Part shown: positions 5,326 through 10,905 of the stretch, piece by piece
Numbering within the stretch: position 1 is the stretch's first letter
How the letters are laid out: each line of letters begins with the position of its first letter
DNA from: RECO01 sp050485385
GTDB lineage: Bacteria > Pseudomonadota > Alphaproteobacteria > Geminicoccales > Geminicoccaceae
NCBI GenBank assembly: GCA_050485385.1
Contig: JBJHBG010000135.1
Coordinates: 1-10,905, forward strand
DNA: 10,905 nucleotides
Direction: 5' to 3'
Translations under genes and position numbers: made by a program
The notes under the pieces: generated by a model
Told to the model about the DNA's origin: nothing
The model's database searches: none
What the model saw: the letters and a program-made list of their open reading frames with translations, nothing else

Positions 5326-6073
5326 GCAGCGCGAGGTCGACCGGCGCGAAGCCGTCGATGGCCAGCCGGACGGTGGCCCCCGGCCGGACGAAGACGAGGC
5401 CGGTCAGGGTGCCGGTGGTGACGATCTGGCCCTGGGCGATGGCCGCGTCGTCGCCGCCGGTATTCACCAGCGCCAGCAACGGTATCAGCGGGTCGCCGTT
5501 CGCGTGCTCGCCCGTGGCGTCGACGCGCACCGCGCCGTCGACCTCCAGCACGGCATGGGCGCGGGTAAGGTCCGCGGTGCGCCAGTCCGGCCGATCGGCA
5601 CCGACGACCAGGGCACCGTTCGACATCAGATCGCCGAGGCGGTGGAGGACGGGGGTGTCCTCGTAGCTGACGAAGCGGGTCGCCACCACCTCGATCGCCG
5701 GCATGGCCGTCAGTGCCGCCGCCACCTCGTCACGGCCGTAGGGCTCGGTCCGGCGCGGTAGCGGGCGGTCGAGGCGAAAGGCGATCTCGCCCTCGATGCC
5801 GAGCAGCGGCACCAGCCGCGCCTCGATGCTGGTCGGGCTCGGCAACAGGCGCGAGCCGACCACGGCACCGCGCATGAAGGTGCCGTCCGCGGTCAGCGCC
5901 ACCTTCCAGCCGGCCACCGGTTCGTCGAGCCGGCGGACCAGCGCGTCCTGCACCGCGTGTCCGTCGGCGGCACTCGTGGGCCGCAGATCCGGCGGCAGCT
6001 CGGCCAGCGGCTTGCCGCTTCGGTAGGCTTCGGCCAACAGGCGCGCGGCTTCGTCGATCGTCGTTCGGTCCAT
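5318..6073 (-). CDS. 2-keto-4-pentenoate hydratase / fumarylacetoacetase-fold protein (MhpD/HpaH-like)
   Basis: The protein is 251 aa, near the 260-270 aa of MhpD and HpaH (HpcG). These cytoplasmic metal-dependent enzymes add water to 2-hydroxy- or 2-oxo-alkenoates to give 4-hydroxy-2-oxoacids, the step before an HpaI-type aldolase. Seen: GWKVAL (55-60), LLPSPTSI (76-83), the metal pair in GIEGEIAF (92-99; E94, E96), the third acid in MPAIEVV (124-130; E128), and DLMSNGALVVG (148-158). It starts 12 bp after the aldolase gene. The TGA of that gene lies within TGAGGA, which provides the Shine-Dalgarno sequence. It is the last gene of the transporter-aldolase operon. Sugar-acid members of the fold (for example 2-keto-3-deoxy acid dehydratases) are an alternative. 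Confidence 0.85.
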   Translation of the reverse strand: MDRTTIDEAARLLAEAYRSGKPLAELPPDLRPTSAADGHAVQDALVRRLDEPVAGWKVALTADGTFMRGAVVGSRLLPSPTSIEARLVPLLGIEGEIAFRLDRPLPRRTEPYGRDEVAAALTAMPAIEVVATRFVSYEDTPVLHRLGDLMSNGALVVGADRPDWRTADLTRAHAVLEVDGAVRVDATGEHANGDPLIPLLALVNTGGDDAAIAQGQIVTTGTLTGLVFVRPGATVRLAIDGFAPVDLALPG

Positions 6074-6085
6074 CGGTGGCGGTCC

Positions 6086-6787
6086 TCAATCCAGGAGTCG
6101 GCGGGCGCCGGCAACGAGCACGTCGTTGATCCAGGCGTAGCGCATGAAGTCCTCGCGCACCGGCTTGCCGGCCGCGTTGATCCGTGCGGTGGCCTCGCGT
6201 ACCGCCTCGCGCACGTCGGGGTGATCGGGCCGTCCCGGATAGCCGAGCGACTGGGCCAGATCGTTCATGCCGAACGACAGGTAGTCGATCCCCTCCAGGC
6301 TGGCGATCTCGTGGGCCGCCTCCAGCGCACCCCGGCTCTCGACCATGATGCAGAGCCCGATCTGGGCGTTGGCCGCCGCCAGGTGCGCCGGCCGGTCGAC
6401 GATGCCGAGGCCGTAATGCGGCCTGCCGCCGCCGAAGGAGCGGGCGCCGAGCGGGGCGTAATAGGCAGCGGCCATCGCTTCTCGGGCGTGCTCCACGCTT
6501 TCGACGTGCGGCACGACGAGGCTCAGGACGCCGCGATCGACGAAGCTCGTGATCGTCGCCACGCTGCGGTCGGGCACGCGGGCGACGACCGTCAACCCGT
6601 GCCGCTCGGCGGCGAGGCAGCAGAACTCCACGTCGCGCTGGCCGAACGCGCCGTGTTCGCCGTCCAGATAGACGAAGTCGAGCCCGACCGTGGCCAGCAC
6701 CTCGATCGCATTGGTCGACGGGAAGGTGAGATGAACCCCGCGTATCGGGCGGCGCTCGCGCGCTGCCGCCTTCACCTCGTTCTTCAT
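6086..6787 (-). CDS. HpcH/HpaI family class II aldolase
   Basis: The protein is 233 aa, somewhat shorter than the 250-265 aa of HpaI, RhmA and GarL. The family uses a divalent metal to cleave 4-hydroxy-2-oxoacids into pyruvate (or a related 2-oxoacid) and an aldehyde. Residues match the HpaI active site almost position for position: D42 and H45 in LDGEHGAF, R70 in VVARVP, D84 in SFVDRG, the metal ligand E150 in CIMVES, and the metal ligand D176 in SFGMNDLAQSLGYPG. The usual G-P-N-D-L reads G-M-N-D-L here. The start at 6787 has AGAGGAAA upstream. It lies 23 bp after tctA and 12 bp before the hydratase, so import, hydration and cleavage appear to be encoded in one transcript. The substrate could be an aromatic meta-cleavage product or a deoxy-keto sugar acid. 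Confidence 0.9.
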   Translation of the reverse strand: MKNEVKAAARERRPIRGVHLTFPSTNAIEVLATVGLDFVYLDGEHGAFGQRDVEFCCLAAERHGLTVVARVPDRSVATITSFVDRGVLSLVVPHVESVEHAREAMAAAYYAPLGARSFGGGRPHYGLGIVDRPAHLAAANAQIGLCIMVESRGALEAAHEIASLEGIDYLSFGMNDLAQSLGYPGRPDHPDVREAVREATARINAAGKPVREDFMRYAWINDVLVAGARRLLD

Positions 6788-6810
6788 GTCCGGTTTCCTC
6801 TCACGTTGCG

Positions 6811-8310
6811 TCACGGCTCGGTCGGCGCGGCCCTGTGGTCGGTCCCGCGCACCACGGCCACCAGCACCCACACGGCCAAGGCCAGGGCCATGACCAGGAG
6901 CGTCGTCGCGATCGGCCCGTCGAACAGGCCCAGCACGTTGCCGCGCGCGAGCAGCATGGCACGGCGGAACTGCTCCTCGATCATCGGTCCGAGCACGAAG
7001 CCGATCAGCAAGGGTGCCGGCTCGAAGCCCAACAGGCGCATGCCGTAGCCAACGAAGCCGAAGACGAAGAGCATGGCCACGTCGAAGACGTTGTTGTTGA
7101 GGCTGTAGGTGCCGATGCAGATCAGGCAGACGACCGTCGGATAGAGGTAGCGATAGGGCATCTGCAACAGACGCACCCAGATGCCGATCAGCGGCACGTT
7201 GAGGATGACGAGGATCACGTTGCCGATCCAGAAGCTGGCGACCAGCCCCCAGAACAGATCGGGATGGGTGTCGATCATCCGCGGACCGGGGATGATGCCG
7301 TGGATCATCAACGCCCCGAGGATGATCGCCATGGTCGGCGTTCCCGGGATGCCGAGCGACAGGGTGGGGACGAAGGCGGTCTGGATGGTCGCGTTGTTGG
7401 CGGCCTCGGGTGCGGCGACGCCCTCGATGGCGCCCTTGCCGAAGCGCTCGGGCGTGGGCGAGATGCGCTTCTCCAGGGCATAGGCCAGAAACGAGGCCAT
7501 CAACGGTCCCGTGCCGGGCAGCGGGCCGAAGACGCTGCCGAGCCCGGAGCCGCGGAGGATCGCCTTGCCGGCGCGCAGGCCCTCGTCGAACGAGGGAATC
7601 ATGGCGCGGAAGGCGATCGGCTGCTTCGAGGCCCGTTGCTTGGACGAGACGACCGAAGCGATCAGCTCGGAGACGCCGAACAGGCCCATCGCCAGGGTCA
7701 CCAGACTGATGCCGTCGTAGAGGCTGAGAAAGCCGAAGTCGAAGCGGACGACGCCGCTGTTCACGTCGGCGCCGATCAGGCCGAGGATCAGCCCCAAGAC
7801 GACCATGGCGATGCTCTTCAACGGATCGCCCTGGCCGATGGTGGCCGCAGCAACGAGGCCGAAGAGCATGGCCGCGAAGTACTGCGCAGGCCCGAACTCC
7901 ATCGTCAGGACGACGATGATCGGAATGAGGAACATCAAGACCAGGATGCCGATGATGCTGCCGACGAACGACGCCATGGTCGTAATGAAGAGGGCGAGCG
8001 CCGCCTTGCCCTGCTGGGTCATCGGATAGCCGTCGATGCAGGTGACGGCGCTGGAGGCGGTGCCGGGGATGCGCAACAGGATCGACGCGGTCGAGCCGCC
8101 GTACTCGGAGCCGTAGTAGATGCCGGCCAGCATCACGATCGCCGAGATCGAATCGATGTAGTAGGTGATCGGCAGCAGGAGTGAGATGGCGGCAAGCGCC
8201 CCGATCCCCGGCAGCACGCCGACGAAGGTACCGAGGAACACGCCGACGAAGCAGAAGGCGAGGTTCTGCATCGTCAGGGCCACCGGAAAGCCGACGGTGA
8301 AGAGTTCCAT
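6811..8310 (-). CDS. tctA: Tripartite tricarboxylate transporter, large permease subunit (TctA)
   Basis: The protein has 499 aa, the standard size for TctA, with about 11-12 hydrophobic segments. It is the large inner-membrane subunit that carries the substrate using an ion gradient. Family motifs seen near the N-terminus are VGVLPGIGALAAISLLLPIT (residues about 30-49), the stretch with AGIYYGSEYGGSTASILLRI, and PGTASSAVTCIDGYPMTQQG. A second Gly-Pro-rich half follows with GLGSVFGPLPGTGPLMASFL and later SLGIPGTPTMAIILGALMIH. The start at 8310 shares one base with the tctB stop (TGATG), so translation is coupled. The substrate is not defined by TctA; the neighbouring hydratase and aldolase suggest a carboxylate or its precursor. 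Confidence 0.95.
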   Translation of the reverse strand: MELFTVGFPVALTMQNLAFCFVGVFLGTFVGVLPGIGALAAISLLLPITYYIDSISAIVMLAGIYYGSEYGGSTASILLRIPGTASSAVTCIDGYPMTQQGKAALALFITTMASFVGSIIGILVLMFLIPIIVVLTMEFGPAQYFAAMLFGLVAAATIGQGDPLKSIAMVVLGLILGLIGADVNSGVVRFDFGFLSLYDGISLVTLAMGLFGVSELIASVVSSKQRASKQPIAFRAMIPSFDEGLRAGKAILRGSGLGSVFGPLPGTGPLMASFLAYALEKRISPTPERFGKGAIEGVAAPEAANNATIQTAFVPTLSLGIPGTPTMAIILGALMIHGIIPGPRMIDTHPDLFWGLVASFWIGNVILVILNVPLIGIWVRLLQMPYRYLYPTVVCLICIGTYSLNNNVFDVAMLFVFGFVGYGMRLLGFEPAPLLIGFVLGPMIEEQFRRAMLLARGNVLGLFDGPIATTLLVMALALAVWVLVAVVRGTDHRAAPTEP

Positions 8311-8774
8311 CAAAAAGGCATCCGCACGGCGGCGATGGGCAGTTGCAGGCCGACCAGGAAGACGAGCCACACGCCCGCGACCACCACGGCGACCAGGACC
8401 AGGGCCTCGATCGCACCGATCTCGCGGTCACCGAGACAGGCCAGCAGGCCGGCGGCGGCGACCGCCGGCAACAGCCCGACGTGCCGCACGGTCAGACCGA
8501 AGACGGCGATGGCGACGAGGATGGCTACCGCCGGACGCCAGGCGACCGGCTCGAAGCCCCCGGTGCGACCGATGCTCCGGAGCGCGATCACGCTGCCGAT
8601 GGCGACGGCCGTGATGCCGAGGATCATGGGAAAGTAGCCGGCCCCCATCCGTCGCGCCGTGCCCAGGCCGTAACCGAAGGACTGGCTGAGCACGTAGGCG
8701 CCGACGAGGGCCAGCAGCAGGCCACCGACGGCGTCCTTCGCATCGACCTTCAGCCTGGGCATGAACGATACCAT
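8310..8774 (-). CDS. tctB: Tripartite tricarboxylate transporter, small permease subunit (TctB)
   Basis: The protein is 154 aa with four predicted membrane helices: about 15-30, 49-67, 81-98 plus a short turn with LLPAVAAAGLLACL, and 124-144. The family mark LGTARRMGAGYFPMILG (37-53, the TctB G-x-x-x-x-M-G-x-G-x-(F/Y)-P pattern) is present. TctB is the small inner-membrane subunit that pairs with TctA. Two starts are possible, ATG at 8774 or at 8762 (MPRLKVDA); neither has a good Shine-Dalgarno sequence, so the start is uncertain by four codons. It overlaps tctA by one base and follows tctC after 57 bp. Confidence 0.9.
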   Translation of the reverse strand: MVSFMPRLKVDAKDAVGGLLLALVGAYVLSQSFGYGLGTARRMGAGYFPMILGITAVAIGSVIALRSIGRTGGFEPVAWRPAVAILVAIAVFGLTVRHVGLLPAVAAAGLLACLGDREIGAIEALVLVAVVVAGVWLVFLVGLQLPIAAVRMPF

Positions 8775-8786
8775 CCGATCGGGGTG

Positions 8787-8821
8787 GCGGCCGGACCGGC
8801 AGGGTGCGCCGATCCGGCCGC
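8787..8821. other. Inverted repeat between tctC and tctB (possible mRNA-stabilising stem-loop)
   Basis: GCGGCCGGA (8787-8795) and TCCGGCCGC (8813-8821) form a perfect 9-bp stem with a 17-base loop. It lies in the only real gap inside the transporter operon, directly after tctC. Intercistronic stem-loops after the binding-protein gene are a known way to keep its message more abundant than the membrane-subunit messages; that role here is inference. Confidence 0.45.
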
Positions 8822-8831
8822 GCGGACGTCG

Positions 8832-9797
8832 TCAGTCGAGCCGCACGCTCGCCTGCTCGGCGACGTCGGCCATGCGATCGAACTCGTTCATGAGGTAGGC
8901 GTTGGCGTCGTTCGGGTCGTCGCTGCCGATCACGGTCAGGCCGCGCTGATCGGCGAGGGAGGCGAATTCGGGTCCGGTGAGGAAGTCCTCGACGAACGCC
9001 GAGATACGCTCGGCCGCTGCGTCCGACATGCCGCTCGGCGCGACCAGCGCGTACCACTCGGTGAGCGTGAACGACGGGATGCCCGAGGCCTCGTGCATCG
9101 GCGGCAGCTCGGGGATGAAGCGGTTGCGCTCGGGCGTGCTGACCGCCAGCGGGCGCAGCGATTCCAGGTGCGGCCGCATCGAGCCGAATGGGCCCAGCAT
9201 GATCTGGATGCGGCCCGCGACGAGGTCGACATAGGCCGGCTGGATGCCGTTGTAGGGCACGTGCTCGATGTCGACGCCGGCCTCCAGGTTGAAGAGTTCC
9301 TGCATCAGGTGGGGCGCCGTCGCGTTGCCGGCCGTGCCCCAGTTCAGGTCGCCCGGATGCGCCTTGGCGTAGGCGATCAGCTCCTCGACGCTCTCGACCG
9401 GCACGTCCGGATGCACCGCGAGCACGTTCGGCACCGACGCCAGCACGGAGATGCCGCGGTGGTCGGTACGTGGGTCGTAGGGTGGGTTGCTGGTGACGGA
9501 CGGCAGGATCAGGTTCTGCAGGGTGGCGATGCCGAGGGTATGGTCGGCGTCGCCCTCCGCCACGGCGACCATCATCAGCGCACCGGCGGCGCCCGGACGG
9601 TTCTCGACGATGACCGGCTGGCCGAACTCGGCCGCCATCCGGTCCTGCATCAGCCGCGGGATGGCGTCGGCGATGCCGCCGGGCGGGAAGCCGACATAGA
9701 TGGTGATCGGCTGGGTCGGCCAGTCCTGGGCCCAGGCCGATCCGGTCAGCATCGCGGCGCCGGCCGCCAGCGATGCCATCCAGGTCCGTCGATCCAT
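8832..9797 (-). CDS. tctC: Tripartite tricarboxylate transporter solute-binding protein (TctC/Bug family)
   Basis: The protein has 321 aa from ATG 9797, chosen because AGGGAGC lies just upstream and a complete signal peptide begins there. An N-terminal signal has a twin-arginine pair (DRRTWMASL), a hydrophobic core and an A-W-A cleavage site before QDWPTQP (about residue 24), so export by Sec or possibly Tat is expected. Bug-family marks follow: ITIYVGFPPGGIADAIPRL (31-49), GQPVIVENRPGAAG (59-72), HPGDLNWGTAGNATAPH (147-163) and HVPYNGIQPAYVDLVAGRI (179-197), the regions that hold carboxylate ligands through main-chain contacts and water. It is the first gene of the operon and diverges from the propeller gene. 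A Bug protein cannot be assigned a ligand from sequence alone. Confidence 0.95.
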   Translation of the reverse strand: MDRRTWMASLAAGAAMLTGSAWAQDWPTQPITIYVGFPPGGIADAIPRLMQDRMAAEFGQPVIVENRPGAAGALMMVAVAEGDADHTLGIATLQNLILPSVTSNPPYDPRTDHRGISVLASVPNVLAVHPDVPVESVEELIAYAKAHPGDLNWGTAGNATAPHLMQELFNLEAGVDIEHVPYNGIQPAYVDLVAGRIQIMLGPFGSMRPHLESLRPLAVSTPERNRFIPELPPMHEASGIPSFTLTEWYALVAPSGMSDAAAERISAFVEDFLTGPEFASLADQRGLTVIGSDDPNDANAYLMNEFDRMADVAEQASVRLD

Positions 9798-9842
9798 GGT
9801 GCTTGCTCCCTTGTCGGGCGACCGTCCGTGATCGCTCTGTGT

Positions 9843-9871
9843 TTGACGTTGAGTGTAATCAATTACATAGT
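9843..9871 (+). promoter_or_regulatory. Divergent promoter with TGTAAT-CA-ATTACA operator-like palindrome
   Basis: In the 104-bp gap between tctC and the propeller gene, the palindrome TGTAATCAATTACA (9854-9867) has two perfect 6-bp arms. It sits in the 17-bp spacer between a -35-like TTGACG (9843-9848) and a -10-like CATAGT (9866-9871) that would serve the propeller gene. A second TTGACG faces the other way (complement of 9882-9887), toward tctC, but without a convincing -10 partner. Such a site would let one repressor control both the transporter operon and the propeller gene. The pattern is of a general GntR/MarR/IclR dimer type; no such regulator is in the window. Confidence 0.6.
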
Positions 9872-9901
9872 GCTGTCGAGCCGTCAACCGGGGGGAACGG
9901 G

Positions 9902-10873
9902 ATGAGCGTCGTGCTGGGTGCGGGCGCCCATCGCTACGAGGTGGTGGAGGGCTGGCCGACGCTGCCGGCCGAGGTCCGGCTGGGCGAGGTCGCCGGCGTC
10001 GCCGTCGACGACCGCGACCGGGTCTATCTCTTCAACCGGGGACCGCATCCGATGGTGGTGGTCGACCGTGACGGGCGGTTCCTCCAGAGCTGGGGGCACG
10101 ATCTGTTCCGCCGGCCGCACGGCGTCCACGTCGCCGCGGACGGTGCCATCTACTGCACCGACGAAGGCACCCACACGGTCGCCAAATGCACGCTCGACGG
10201 CCGCCTGCTCCTGCGGCTCGGCATCCCCGACCGGCCGGCACCCGCCATGAGCGGCCGGCCCTTCCACCGCTGCACCCACACTGCCCTCGCCCCCGACGGC
10301 GCCATCTACGTCACCGACGGCTACGGCAACGCGGCCGTCCACAAGTTCGCCGCCGACGGCCGTTACCTGTTCTCCTGGGGACAGCCGGGCTGCGACCTGG
10401 GCGAGTTCAACCTGCCGCACAACGTGCTGTGCGACCCCGAGGGCTGGGTCTACGTCGCCGATCGCGAGAACCACCGCATCCAGATCTTCGACGGCGACGG
10501 CCACTACGAGACGCAGTGGAACAACCTGCACCGCCCGAGCGCTCTCTGCGCGCTGCCCGGAAGCTGCTGCTCGTGCGCGGTCGGCGAGATCGGCCCCTAC
10601 CTGCCGGTCAACCGCGACACCCCCAATCTCGGACCGCGCATCAGCTTTCTCGTCGACGGCACCCGCACTGGCAAGCTCGACAGCCAAGGTGGTCCGGGCA
10701 ACGGTCCGGGCCAGTTCGCTTCGCCGCACGGCCTCGCCGTGGACTCCCTGGGCGACCTCTATGTCGGCGAGGTCACGGCCTCGGCCTGGCCCTCGCTCTT
10801 CCCCGGCCGCCCACTGCCCGACGACCTCCGCTCCATCAAGAAGCTGAAGCGCCTGCCGGCCGTAGAACGGTAA
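9902..10873 (+). CDS. NHL-repeat beta-propeller protein (amidating-lyase-like family)
   Basis: The protein is 323 aa from ATG 9902, preceded by a G-rich GGGGG/AACGGG ribosome-binding stretch; upstream in-frame starts would run through the promoter. It consists of NHL blades, each ending in a D-G-(R/H)-(F/Y)-x-x-x-W/L-G pattern: about 27-66, 67-106, 120-159 (LAPDGAIYVTDGYGNAAVHK), 166-205 (NLPHNVLCDPEGWVYVADRE, then NHRIQIFDGDG), a degenerate fifth, and about 270-300 (FASPHGLAVDSLGDLYVGE). Such propellers resemble the lyase domain of peptidylglycine amidating enzymes, but also SMP-30-like lactonases and ligand-binding proteins. No signal peptide is seen, so it is probably cytoplasmic. It shares a promoter region with the transporter operon and may act on the imported compound. 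Residues 216-225 form an odd Cys-rich patch (LCALPGSCCSC). Confidence 0.85.
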   Translation: MSVVLGAGAHRYEVVEGWPTLPAEVRLGEVAGVAVDDRDRVYLFNRGPHPMVVVDRDGRFLQSWGHDLFRRPHGVHVAADGAIYCTDEGTHTVAKCTLDGRLLLRLGIPDRPAPAMSGRPFHRCTHTALAPDGAIYVTDGYGNAAVHKFAADGRYLFSWGQPGCDLGEFNLPHNVLCDPEGWVYVADRENHRIQIFDGDGHYETQWNNLHRPSALCALPGSCCSCAVGEIGPYLPVNRDTPNLGPRISFLVDGTRTGKLDSQGGPGNGPGQFASPHGLAVDSLGDLYVGEVTASAWPSLFPGRPLPDDLRSIKKLKRLPAVER

Positions 10874-10890
10874 GGTTGGACGACAAAAGA

Positions 10891-10905
10891 GCAGGGGGAC
10901 TTGAT
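10891..10905. repeat. Start of a second copy of the GC-rich hairpin element (cut by the window end)
   Basis: GCAGGGGGACTTGAT begins 18 bases after the propeller stop codon and repeats the opening of the element found after ahcY (GCAGGGGGGACTTGAT, 69-84) with one G fewer. If the copy continues, GTCCCCC would follow just past the window and close the first hairpin. Both copies lie immediately downstream of a gene on the + strand. Confidence 0.7.

Noticed and set aside
6835..8184. A 449-codon + strand frame antisense to tctA, rich in Asp, Gln, Glu and His
   Set aside because: It is the mirror image of hydrophobic TctA codons; such acidic and Gln-rich shadows are typical opposite membrane proteins.
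8343..9905. A 520-codon + strand frame antisense to tctB and tctC
   Set aside because: It mirrors TctB and TctC coding sequence and ends in the divergent promoter; no motif or ribosome-binding site supports it.
1..10905. Insertion sequence or prophage genes
   Set aside because: No transposase, integrase or phage structural motif was seen in any frame; mobility is suggested only by the repeat copies and the broken gene order after tsaE.

Overview
The window looks like part of a high-GC alphaproteobacterial chromosome, most probably Rhodospirillales-like. The evidence is strong GC bias in every gene, an ahcY tail next to tsaE, a GcvA-like LysR regulator, a DUF1127 protein and a TctABC-type tripartite tricarboxylate transporter (TTT). 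The taxonomic call is inference; no rRNA or other marker is present.

Region 1 (1-653, + strand) is conserved housekeeping sequence: the last 16 codons of adenosylhomocysteinase (ahcY), a leader made of three consecutive hairpins, then tsaE (tRNA t6A synthesis ATPase). Region 2 (about 654-2980, - strand) is accessory. Three genes are chained by 4-bp ATGA overlaps (DUF1127 protein, membrane-anchored alpha/beta-hydrolase-like protein without a visible nucleophile serine, VOC/glyoxalase-fold protein). After a 148-bp gap comes a separate gene with a Phd/YefM-like N-terminal segment followed by membrane helices. Its frame has no stop before it runs antisense through the whole of tsaE.

Region 3 (2981-4331) holds a divergent promoter region with overlapping ACGAAC/GTTCGT palindromes, a LysR regulator, and a small ArsR-type regulator coupled to it by another ATGA overlap. 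Region 4 (4536-9797) is catabolic. A classical SDR dehydrogenase on + converges on a - strand operon read in the order tctC, tctB, tctA, HpcH/HpaI-type aldolase, MhpD/HpaH-type hydratase. The layout suggests periplasmic capture and import of a carboxylate, then hydration of a 2-oxo-alkenoate and retro-aldol cleavage to pyruvate or a related 2-oxoacid plus an aldehyde. The SDR could act on a precursor or product.

Region 5 (9798-10905): a 104-bp divergent promoter region carries a clean TGTAAT-CA-ATTACA palindrome placed between candidate -35 and -10 boxes. It is followed by an NHL-repeat beta-propeller gene on +. The last 15 bases begin a second copy of the GC-rich hairpin element seen after ahcY, so the window is bracketed by two copies of a dispersed element.

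The least ordinary items are the Phd-like/membrane fusion that runs into tsaE, the hairpin element at both ends, the TTT-hydratase-aldolase-propeller cluster with its operator, and a cysteine-rich patch in the propeller that looks like a pair of compensating frameshifts.
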